Shown here: positions 1 to 6,991 of the stretch, piece by piece
Position numbering within the stretch: the first letter of the stretch is position 1
How the letters are laid out: the number at the start of each line of letters is the position of its first letter
Assembly: GCA_023132955.1 (NCBI GenBank)
Contig: JAGLXK010000279.1
Span: 1 to 53,353, forward strand
Direction: 5' to 3'
Length of the DNA: 53,353 bases
Source of the DNA: Candidatus Heimdallarchaeota archaeon
Lineage (GTDB): Archaea > Asgardarchaeota > Heimdallarchaeia > Heimdallarchaeales > Heimdallarchaeaceae
The notes under the pieces: model-generated
Seen by the model: the letters and a program-made list of their open reading frames with translations, nothing else
Database searches by the model: none
What the model was told of the DNA's origin: nothing
Made by a program: the position numbers and the translations under genes

Positions 1-149
1 TTATATTTTTTTAGCAAATCTAAAATCCTTGGCACTCCTCTCTGTATTGCGAATTGCCCTTTTGAGATTCTGACAGGATCTTCTCCTTTTCTGATCTGAG
101 AGCTTTCAGCATCTACATCGAATGTTAAACACACAGAAATTTCATTCAT
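1..149 (-). CDS. Polysaccharide deacetylase-family protein, N-terminal part only
   Basis: The frame begins with ATG at 149 and runs off the left edge, so only about 49 residues are visible. They read MNEISVCLTFDVDAES and, after a gap, a stretch ending GVPRILDLLKKY. The LTFDVDAE segment is the first catalytic strand of NodB-type polysaccharide deacetylases, in which the Asp acts as base or metal ligand. The following RGVPRILDLLKKY matches the helix that normally follows a glycine in this family. The substrate cannot be told from this fragment. An earlier GTG at about 170 is also open, but the ATG gives the usual family start. Confidence 0.7.
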   Translation of the reverse strand, partial: MNEISVCLTFDVDAESSQIRKGEDPVRISKGQFAIQRGVPRILDLLKKY

Positions 150-215
150 AACATTATCATGCGTTTTCACAAAAAAAAGTGTTGTCCACAGAAATTGCTT
201 CTACTGAATTTGATT

Positions 216-695
216 TTAGTTCGAATAGATTTCTTTATCTGTCCATCCAGTGGATCGTTTGAATAGCCAAGTTATTTGACCTAAATGTCTAAGTTCATGG
301 TAAATAAAACCCAGAATAACTGTTTGACGAGGTTTTTTTCCTCTGAATGTCTCTATTATTTCTTCCTCTTCCTCAGATTGTAAATATGAAAGTCTCTGTT
401 TGATAATGTCAGAAACAAGAAGGAAAGCATCTCTAAGATGATCAATACTAACATCATTACTTGATTCTTGACCCGGATTAAGAGCTATTGCTGGTGGTGT
501 TAATTCTTCTCCACCTGGAAGATTGCGAAGTAACCAATAATTACTCATTAAAATGTGTCTAAAAATCAATTCAGAACTCCATGTTCCTTTAGTTTCTTTA
601 AAGCTGAAATGTTTCTTCGCTACTTTGGTGAATCGTTCCAAAATATGTGATCTTTCCTCTTCAAGTATAGAATAAAGCTGAATTAAAGGGAGCAT
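216..695 (-). CDS. DinB-fold (four-helix bundle) protein
   Basis: This 159-residue protein has the histidine layout of the DinB/YfiT superfamily. One His sits in the second helix (IFRHILMSNYW, about residue 46) and a HELRHLGQ segment sits near the C-terminus (about residues 133-140). These residues normally bind one divalent metal. The length fits a single DinB domain. Family members act as metal-dependent thiol transferases or hydrolases, but most are uncharacterised and the substrate here is unknown. A second, divergent DinB-like protein lies at 11731-12270. The ATG start at 695 has no obvious Shine-Dalgarno site. Confidence 0.65.
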   Translation of the reverse strand: MLPLIQLYSILEEERSHILERFTKVAKKHFSFKETKGTWSSELIFRHILMSNYWLLRNLPGGEELTPPAIALNPGQESSNDVSIDHLRDAFLLVSDIIKQRLSYLQSEEEEEIIETFRGKKPRQTVILGFIYHELRHLGQITWLFKRSTGWTDKEIYSN

Positions 696-786
696 GAATC
701 TGATGTTGAGTGGGGGTTAATAAGGTTTTTTCCAAAAGGGAAGAGATAAGATTATAAGCTTCTTTATAATCAGAAAATCGATACTA

Positions 787-1491
787 ATGTCAGAGGAATT
801 TGATTTTGATAAGTACTGGCTTATCAAATTCTCCAGCTGCATCAAAGAAATAGCTGGGAGTGAAATTAGAACTTCTGTAATGAAAGGGAGCGAAGAAATC
901 TCCGCCCAGTCAACTAGGCAAGAAGTTTTTGATTGGTCTAATGAAGCCATGCATAGACTCTCTGAACTTGTTAATGATGAAGAAAAAATCAATATAATGA
1001 CGGGTTGTGCATGTCGTTATTCTACGAAATCATTAGAGAAATATCAGAAATTATATGCTGAAACCAAGGACTTGAAACTTGTTCATCAAGAGTTTCAGAA
1101 TGAATTTGGAAGTTTTATGGAAACAAATCTAAAAATCGAAGACAAGTATAAGGAAGAGATTCTTAGTAGAGGAATGGGAGCAGCTGGTAAATTGCATGGT
1201 AACAAAATTATTGCTACAAAAATTCCCAAAAGTGCATATATCACGGAATGGTTTGAAGAATCTGACCCTATAAAGAAGCGTTCAATCTTTTGTCACTGTC
1301 CAAGAATACGTGATGTCCTTGATAAAGAAAACAATGTTCTTCCTGAACAATACTGCTACTGTGGTGCAGGATTTTATAAAGGCATTTGGGAAGATATTCT
1401 ACAGAAAGAAGTTAAGGTAGAAGTTCTTGAATCTGTAATACATGGAGGAGAAGTTTGTAGAATTGCTATTCATCTTCCAGAGGATATTTGA
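787..1491 (+). CDS. Cysteine-rich protein resembling DUF6144 / thiazoline-carboxylate hydrolase-like proteins
   Basis: The 234-residue soluble protein has three cysteine clusters: GCACRY at about residue 76, FCHCPRIRD at about 176, and YCYCGAGFYKGIWE at about 200. The last motif (CxC, then FYKxIWE) followed by a short beta-rich C-terminus resembles the DUF6144 and L-2-amino-thiazoline-4-carboxylic acid hydrolase-like families. The reaction here is not known. The six paired Cys suggest a metal or Fe-S site, or redox chemistry. It lies divergent from the DinB-fold gene, and a shadow frame on the other strand was ignored. The family name is tentative; the cysteine layout is seen directly. Confidence 0.5.
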   Translation: MSEEFDFDKYWLIKFSSCIKEIAGSEIRTSVMKGSEEISAQSTRQEVFDWSNEAMHRLSELVNDEEKINIMTGCACRYSTKSLEKYQKLYAETKDLKLVHQEFQNEFGSFMETNLKIEDKYKEEILSRGMGAAGKLHGNKIIATKIPKSAYITEWFEESDPIKKRSIFCHCPRIRDVLDKENNVLPEQYCYCGAGFYKGIWEDILQKEVKVEVLESVIHGGEVCRIAIHLPEDI

Positions 1492-1542
1492 AAGATGAGC
1501 ATAGTTTTTTAAATTATTCATTCTTCTTTGTTTTGAGATTAA

Positions 1543-2262
1543 ATGGAAATAGCGAGTCTTATCCTGCTTATCATATTTGCTTTTATCTCTTTAATACATT
1601 TACTTGGAGAACTTTTAGTTGATTTTGGAAAAGATAAATTTGTTCTAGCTAGATTGATAACAAAACCATTATTGATGCCACTTTTATTAGCTTTTTTTGT
1701 ATCGTCCCTTTTGAGTTTTTCAGTGTATGAAGTTTGGTTTGTAATAGCTTTAGTCTTTGGATTTCTAGGGGATGTTTTCTTAATGATACCAGATCCTGAA
1801 AAGAAACTTCTCGGGTTGAAACTTGGTCTTAGTGCCTTTTTGTTAGGGCATATTTCATATATCGTGGTTTTTATTATCAATGCTAGAGGATTTATTTTCT
1901 GGCAATGGTGGAGTATGTTCTTAGCTTTACCATTTGTTGGTGCAGCTTCAATTGCACATCCTTACATAACTAAAAACACAGGAAAGATGACTAAAGCTGT
2001 TACAGCTTATATCTTTGTTATTTGTTTAGTGTGTATCAGTTCAACATTTCTGTTTCTACCTGAAGGATGGTCCAATTATCAAATAGGGGCCATAATTTTG
2101 TATCTCGGAGTTTGGTTATTTGCAGTTTCTGATCTATTTAATGGGATAGGGAGATTTGTTAAAAAATTCAGATATGAAAGATTAATAACAATGTTTACCT
2201 ACATTTCTGGTCAATTATTAATTGTTTTAGGTTTTATTATCTGGTTGAAAGGAAGTCTCTGA
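1543..2262 (+). CDS. YhhN/TMEM86-family membrane protein (lysoplasmalogenase-like)
   Basis: This 239-residue protein is almost entirely hydrophobic, with about eight predicted membrane segments. It carries the YhhN family signature: TKPLLMPLLLAFF early, then FGFLGDVFLM with the conserved acidic residue, then GLSAFLLGHISYIV. Human and bacterial YhhN/TMEM86 enzymes hydrolyse the vinyl-ether bond of lysoplasmalogens in the membrane. Archaeal lipids are ether-linked isoprenoids, so the true substrate here is open. The next gene downstream is convergent, with only about 15 bases between the two stops. Confidence 0.8.
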   Translation: MEIASLILLIIFAFISLIHLLGELLVDFGKDKFVLARLITKPLLMPLLLAFFVSSLLSFSVYEVWFVIALVFGFLGDVFLMIPDPEKKLLGLKLGLSAFLLGHISYIVVFIINARGFIFWQWWSMFLALPFVGAASIAHPYITKNTGKMTKAVTAYIFVICLVCISSTFLFLPEGWSNYQIGAIILYLGVWLFAVSDLFNGIGRFVKKFRYERLITMFTYISGQLLIVLGFIIWLKGSL

Positions 2263-2277
2263 TTTCTTACAGTATCC

Positions 2278-3516
2278 TCATTTACTCATTAGAAGAATAA
2301 GTGTCGACCATCCAAAATTATTAGCTCCTCCACCCCCACCCGTTATTGGATTATAAAACTCTCTAAATCCTGACTTTTCGACTAGTTCTCTTGTTTTCTG
2401 AGCAAGTTCATCAGCTAAAATATTTTCATTATGCTTTTTCAATCCTTTCCAGATGAAAAAGTTAGTATTAACCCAAGTAGATCCTCTCCATAGTAACTGG
2501 ATGTTGTTAGGATTGAAGGATCGCTCGTTCATTGACACAGTTGGTACTGGATAAGTTGACCAATATTCTGTTCTATCGGTTAAGTGAGCTATCAGACTAT
2601 CTTTGATGTCCTTTGGAATATTCAACATTAGAGGTAGTAGGGTTGTAATTGTATTAACATGGATTTGTTTATTTTCACTTGCATTCAAATTTATATCAAA
2701 AAAAAGTTCCTCTTTTTCATTCCAAGAATTTTGTATCAAACTATCTAAAACAGCTTGTGATTTTTCCTTCAATTCTCTAGCAGCATCTTTAAGGTTGTAT
2801 TTGGTTAGAACCTCGCTAAAAGCTTCCATTCCAAACGCATATAGAGTGTTTGTTAAAACACATTTTACTCTAAAGGTAGATTTTTTTGCGATAATTTCTT
2901 GATTCCACTCATATTTAGCTGATTCTTTCAGGAGTGCTCTCATACGTTTCCATTGATGAAATCGCATCAATCTCTTATTGGTTAATTCTAAATCGAATTT
3001 AGGGGATGAATCTAAACCGCTTTCCCAAGGATGAATGATTGAAATTAAATTCATCTTTTCTGGGCCTCTCACTTTAGCTAAGTAAGTATAATGGGAAAGA
3101 ATGCCCTCAATAATTTCTTTCTCTAATTCTGTGCCTTTTTCTGCTAATCTAAGAACTGTATATCCAATTAAAGGTGGTTGAATCAACTCAGAGTAAAGAT
3201 CAGTTGGATATAGTTTATCAAAAATCCACCAGTAAATATTCTTAATTTTTTTCCAAAAGATCATGTGTGGAATGAATTGTTTGTCATCCATCCCAAGTAT
3301 TAAACTGGTAATTTCTTGAATAGCTCTAGATTGTTCTCCTAATTCTGACCAAACTAAACTATGAAGACACGAATCCCAAAACCACTGTTGATCGTAAATT
3401 CCTGGACTTGGGGCAGTATATGTGATTTCGTGGTTTAAGCCCCTTCTAGATATCTGTTTTTGAATTGTGTTCTTAGATAAAAGAGCTCTAACTTGGGTCG
3501 CAAGCAAAATATTCAC
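2278..3516 (-). CDS. GH63-like (alpha/alpha)6-barrel glycosidase
   Basis: The 412-residue protein has the landmarks of the GH63 / mannosylglycerate hydrolase group. YDQQWFWDS lies at about residues 41-49 and its Asp is the likely general acid. HPWESGLDSSP is in the middle, LWRGSTWVNTNFFIWKGL follows at about 340-357, and a GFREFYNP segment then a glycine run with NNFGWSTL close the barrel, with a Glu as probable base. No signal peptide is present, so it acts in the cytosol. Likely substrates are small alpha-glycosides such as mannosylglycerate or glucosylglycerate. No sugar transporter or synthase gene is adjacent, so the substrate is inference. Confidence 0.7.
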   Translation of the reverse strand: MNILLATQVRALLSKNTIQKQISRRGLNHEITYTAPSPGIYDQQWFWDSCLHSLVWSELGEQSRAIQEITSLILGMDDKQFIPHMIFWKKIKNIYWWIFDKLYPTDLYSELIQPPLIGYTVLRLAEKGTELEKEIIEGILSHYTYLAKVRGPEKMNLISIIHPWESGLDSSPKFDLELTNKRLMRFHQWKRMRALLKESAKYEWNQEIIAKKSTFRVKCVLTNTLYAFGMEAFSEVLTKYNLKDAARELKEKSQAVLDSLIQNSWNEKEELFFDINLNASENKQIHVNTITTLLPLMLNIPKDIKDSLIAHLTDRTEYWSTYPVPTVSMNERSFNPNNIQLLWRGSTWVNTNFFIWKGLKKHNENILADELAQKTRELVEKSGFREFYNPITGGGGGANNFGWSTLILLMSK

Positions 3517-3577
3517 TGTATAGAAATTTCTTATGAATATATGACTTTTTTTGAATAAAAGAAAAATAAAAAGAAAG

Positions 3578-5050
3578 TTAGTAGCTTTTTGCTATATAAA
3601 CTGTTTCATGAGCTGGACCACCACAAACTACACATTTTTCGAATTTGTGAGTTTCAGCATCAACTCTCTTACCTCTTACTTGAGCCTTGACTTCTTTTTC
3701 AATAATTTCAGCGCATGGTTCTCCATCAAGATCAATTGAACAGAATCCAGTACAAGCAATCTTATTTTCACCAATAGCTTTCTTGACTTCCTCGACTGTA
3801 TGTGCTATTTCCACTTGTGAATCAAATTGAATAGAATATTTCTCCTTCAGCAGTTTAGTGAAATTTTTGGAGTAATTTTCTATATAATTATTCAGCTTAT
3901 TTTGCTTTACTCTTATCTTCTCTCCGGAAATCCTATTTACAGCTACAATTTGGTTATTTTCTATGTCCTTAGGACCTATTTCAATCCTAAGAGGAACTCC
4001 TTTTAATTCCCATTCATTGAATTTTTCTCCTGGACTTACATAGTCTCTATCATCAAGTTTGATGTATGCATTATCAATGAGGTCAGTAATAAGAAGAGTT
4101 AATTCTCTGGCTTTATCTAAAACCAGTTCTTTGGTATCAGCTCTGTAAATAGGTATTATTACAATTTGAATAGGCGCTAAGTCCCATGGAAGTACTAAAC
4201 CTTGATCATCTCCAAGTAAAGCAATCATTGCTCCATAAATTCTACTTATTGCTGGTCCATAGCAAGTGATGTATCCATATTTCTCTTCATTGTCTTCGTC
4301 CATAAATGTAACATTAAATGGTTTAGAGAAATTTTGCCCTAACAAATGTGTTGAAGGTAATTGTAATACTCTTCCTGAATCCATTAACGCATCGGCTGCA
4401 TATGTGTGAACCGCTCCAGCAAACTTATCGAATTCTGGTCTTTGGAAGAAGATTATTGGAATAGCAAACTCATCTTGAAGCATTTCATATGTTGTTTCCA
4501 TGTCTTCAATGACTTGTTGTCTAGCTTCTTCTTCTGTTGCAAAAACATCATGAGATTCGATCCAATGAAACTCTCTGGCTCGGAAGAAAGCTCTGGTGTC
4601 CCCACCTTCGAATCTGAAAACTTGTCCAGAGACATATCTCTTGAAAGGTAAGTCATTGTAACTTCTTATCCATAGCGAATACATTTGATAAAGAGCAGTT
4701 TCACTAGTTGGTCTTAAAGCAAGTTTTTCTTCTAGTTTCTTCTCTCCACCGTGTGTAACCCAGAAAACTTGAGGTGAAAAGCCTTTAACGTGATCTGCTT
4801 CCAGTAAGAAATTACTTTCTGGTATCAAAGTAGGCATTATTAATGGCAGATGCCCCTTCTTTTCGAGACATTTTTCGTATTTATCATACATTCGTTTTAT
4901 TGAGACAGAAGCCCAAGCTCTATAAGGAACAAGACCTTTAATGTTATATCGTATATCTGCTAGTTCTGCTTTTTGTATTAGTTCTGTGTACCATCTAGAA
5001 AAGTCCTCACTTTTCTTAACCGAAATACCTTTCATCTTTTCTTTTGACAT
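3578..5050 (-). CDS. proS: Prolyl-tRNA synthetase, archaeal/eukaryotic type
   Basis: This enzyme charges tRNA-Pro. The 490-residue length and absence of the bacterial editing insert mark the archaeal/eukaryotic form. Class II motif 1 lies near residue 50, and motif 2 is the FRFEGGDTRAFFRAREF region around residue 146. The motif 3 region lies around GAMIALLGDDQG. The C-terminal zinc domain shows Cys in CTGFC, EPC and CVVC, and the chain ends in Tyr (KSY), the conserved terminal residue of this subtype. The start at 5050 follows no clear ribosome site, so the message may have a short leader. It is divergent from the regulator at 5198. Confidence 0.97.
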   Translation of the reverse strand: MSKEKMKGISVKKSEDFSRWYTELIQKAELADIRYNIKGLVPYRAWASVSIKRMYDKYEKCLEKKGHLPLIMPTLIPESNFLLEADHVKGFSPQVFWVTHGGEKKLEEKLALRPTSETALYQMYSLWIRSYNDLPFKRYVSGQVFRFEGGDTRAFFRAREFHWIESHDVFATEEEARQQVIEDMETTYEMLQDEFAIPIIFFQRPEFDKFAGAVHTYAADALMDSGRVLQLPSTHLLGQNFSKPFNVTFMDEDNEEKYGYITCYGPAISRIYGAMIALLGDDQGLVLPWDLAPIQIVIIPIYRADTKELVLDKARELTLLITDLIDNAYIKLDDRDYVSPGEKFNEWELKGVPLRIEIGPKDIENNQIVAVNRISGEKIRVKQNKLNNYIENYSKNFTKLLKEKYSIQFDSQVEIAHTVEEVKKAIGENKIACTGFCSIDLDGEPCAEIIEKEVKAQVRGKRVDAETHKFEKCVVCGGPAHETVYIAKSY

Positions 5051-5113
5051 AGTATCAAGTCTCAGAAAGAAAAAGGCTTTATTAGTTTTTCAGTTGATGG
5101 AAAATTTGTGCAA

Positions 5114-5184
5114 AACGTATTTATTCATATGTTCATCTATTCTAGTATTCATCTATTCACTAACCCAAGCTTATGAATACACAA
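5114..5184 (+). promoter_or_regulatory. Promoter region with direct and inverted repeats upstream of the HTH-GyrI regulator
   Basis: Between the divergent proS and the HTH-GyrI gene there is a TATA-like stretch (about 5117-5126). After it come two copies of TTCATCTATTC, at 5132-5142 and 5148-5158, 16 bases apart. An inverted repeat pairs GTATTCAT (5145-5152) with ATGAATAC (5173-5180). These repeats lie between the TATA-like box and the start at 5198, where a repressor would block transcription. Autoregulation by the adjacent HTH protein is inference. Confidence 0.45.
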
Positions 5185-5197
5185 GAGATGATACAGT

Positions 5198-6109
5198 ATG
5201 GGTAACATGCCTTTCCATAACAAAGAATCAATTCAGTTGTTTATTCTCGAATCTTTAGAAGAAATATCTAATCTCCATAAAGCATTAGATCATCCTATAA
5301 GACTAGAAATACTCGCTAGATTGCTAACTGAACCTATGGAATTTAGTGATCTACAAGAAAAACTGAGAATTGCTAAAACTTCACTAGCTAACCACCTTAC
5401 AACTTTAGTTGATTGTGGTTTAGTTGAAAAAAGAGAAAGAGGTTTATACCAGATTTCTTTTGATGGAGAAGATATTCTTACAAGTTCAGCTAAAATCTTT
5501 CTAGAAATAAAAGTTAGAGAACAGGAAAAGCTTGAAACCCTTAGATTACGCTATGAAGCGCTAATCAATAAATACACAGTATTAGGTAGTGAAATAAAAA
5601 TGGTTAAAGAAAATGATTTCAAAATAGTAAATTTACCGGAAATGAAAGTTGTATCCTTTCACGCTATGGGTGAATTTTTAGGTGATCCTGAACCAAAAGC
5701 AGGGGAAAAATTGTATTCATGGGCTGAACCCCAAGGTCTATATGATGAACCAGAAAAGCATAGAGTATTCGGTTTCAATAATCCAGATCCAAAATATGAT
5801 AAAGAAAGTGGAAAGTTTGTCATTAACAAAGAAAATCCATATGGTTATGAATTTTGGATGACCATTGATGATGATTTTGAAGTTGATGGTAATTTGACAG
5901 TTAAAACAATTCCTGAAGGCTTATTCGTAACTACGAGTTGTGTTGGAATAGATGATTTGGGAAGAGCTTGGAAAGAACTAGGTGACTGGGTTAAGGAAAG
6001 TAAAGAATACAAATTTGCACCACATCAATGTTTGGAAGAAAATACTAGCCCTAAAATAAGTGATGGAAATAAAATCCCATTCATTTTATACTTCCCAGTA
6101 AAGAAGTAA
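5198..6109 (+). CDS. ArsR-like winged-helix regulator fused to a GyrI-like effector-binding domain
   Basis: Residues about 20-95 form an ArsR-type winged helix: LDHPIRLEILARLL, then a recognition helix around AKTSLANHLTTLVDCGLVEKRE. A linker helix follows. Residues about 140-303 resemble the GyrI-like / AraC effector-binding domain (MKVVSFHAMGEFLGDPE, YGYEFWMTIDDDFEVDG, and an alternating strand pattern to the end). Such proteins sense small aromatic or cationic ligands and switch transcription. No efflux gene is adjacent. Repeats in its own promoter suggest that it controls itself. A strong hairpin plus T-run follows the stop codon. Confidence 0.75.
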   Translation: MGNMPFHNKESIQLFILESLEEISNLHKALDHPIRLEILARLLTEPMEFSDLQEKLRIAKTSLANHLTTLVDCGLVEKRERGLYQISFDGEDILTSSAKIFLEIKVREQEKLETLRLRYEALINKYTVLGSEIKMVKENDFKIVNLPEMKVVSFHAMGEFLGDPEPKAGEKLYSWAEPQGLYDEPEKHRVFGFNNPDPKYDKESGKFVINKENPYGYEFWMTIDDDFEVDGNLTVKTIPEGLFVTTSCVGIDDLGRAWKELGDWVKESKEYKFAPHQCLEENTSPKISDGNKIPFILYFPVKK

Positions 6110-6110
6110 A

Positions 6111-6137
6111 AAGGAAAACCTTCCTTCTTTTTTTTCT
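6111..6137 (+). terminator. Hairpin plus T-tract terminator
   Basis: Two bases after the TAA of the HTH-GyrI gene, AAGGAA (6111-6116) pairs perfectly with TTCCTT (6121-6126) around an AACC loop. A run of T's follows immediately. This is the clearest terminator-like structure in the window. Confidence 0.7.
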
Positions 6138-6410
6138 TAAGAAAAATGAAATCAACTTAGAACTCTCCTGTTTTGAATTGAGATATAGGTAAAGACGCAT
6201 TTTTTCAACCAAATGTAATGCAAGTGTGTAGAAAAAAGAACACTAGAGTAATTTAGCTTATATGCGTGGAAACATACACACATAAGGTTTTTGTCGGAAA
6301 AATAAGTGAAATCCGCCAAACATATACAGATAGTATTCTTAACCAACCAAAAGGCATATAATAGATTTCAATTACTAGTATTAATTAGAATAAAAAGCAT
6401 GGTGACTTAA
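6138..6410 (+). promoter_or_regulatory. Leader and promoter region of the small GTPase gene
   Basis: This stretch has no gene. Near its end is a TATA-like box, GCATATAATAG (6354-6364), preceded by an A/C-rich BRE-like segment. A ribosome site GGTGA lies at 6401-6405, directly before an in-frame TAA (6408-6410) and the proposed CTG start at 6411. The TATA-to-start distance of about 50 bases fits a short leader. Nothing else recognisable was seen between 6140 and 6350. Confidence 0.5.
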
Positions 6411-6989
6411 CTGGAAACAAAGAAGTTTAAAATAGCGCTACTTGGTGAAGGCGCGGTCGGAAAGACGAGTTTACGGAAAAATTTTATAGGAGAAGGATTC
6501 GATCGCGATTATCAAATGACTTTAGGCGCTGATTTCGCTACCAAAGTGATGCATGTTGATGACTACGAAGTTACATTAATTATCTGGGATCTTGCTGGTC
6601 AACCTCGATTTTCAGCTGTTCGTGAAGGATTTTACAAAGGAGTTAGAGGTGCTCTTCTAGTCTTTGATTTAACTCGTCCTGATTCTTATGAGAACCTTTC
6701 AGATTGGGTTAGAGAATTACTTAAGAATAATCAAAATAGAAAAGTTCCTTTAGTTTTAATTGGGAATAAAAACGATTTACGTGGTTCATTATATAATACC
6801 ATTCCTGCTGAATATGGCGAGAAATACGCGAAATCCCTCTCAAATTGGAGTGGATATAACATCCCTTACATTGAAACTTCTGCTAAATTTGGAGACAATG
6901 TTAATGATGCTTTTCAGATCTTAGTCAGCGAAATCATAAAGAGTACTCAGACAGAAGCGATTCAACATTACTTGCGTGGAGAACTTTAA
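6411..6989 (+). CDS. Ras/Rab-like small GTPase (eukaryotic signature protein), probable CTG start
   Basis: All five GTPase boxes are present when reading from CTG at 6411 (192 residues). G1 is GEGAVGKT (12-19), G2 is the T in MTLGADF (37), and G3 is DLAGQ (60-64), keeping the catalytic Gln. G4 is GNKNDL and G5 is ETSAK. The G3 and G5 forms are very close to eukaryotic Rab. The first ATG (6516) lies after the P-loop, so it cannot be the true start. The frame is closed by TAA at 6408, leaving CTG as the only reasonable start behind GGTGA. The C-terminus (RGEL) has no cysteine, so lipid anchoring as in Rab is not expected. It probably acts as a nucleotide-dependent switch in the cytosol. Confidence 0.92.
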   Translation: METKKFKIALLGEGAVGKTSLRKNFIGEGFDRDYQMTLGADFATKVMHVDDYEVTLIIWDLAGQPRFSAVREGFYKGVRGALLVFDLTRPDSYENLSDWVRELLKNNQNRKVPLVLIGNKNDLRGSLYNTIPAEYGEKYAKSLSNWSGYNIPYIETSAKFGDNVNDAFQILVSEIIKSTQTEAIQHYLRGEL

Positions 6990-6991
6990 TA

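Noticed and set aside
717-992. Minus-strand frame of 91 codons
   Set aside because: It lies antisense to the cysteine-rich gene at 787-1491, which has family-like motifs. The minus frame reads as a Ser-rich shadow.
6152-6346. Minus-strand 64-codon frame upstream of the GTPase
   Set aside because: It is Cys/Phe/Tyr-rich with no motif, no ribosome site and no neighbour context; chance in an AT-rich spacer.
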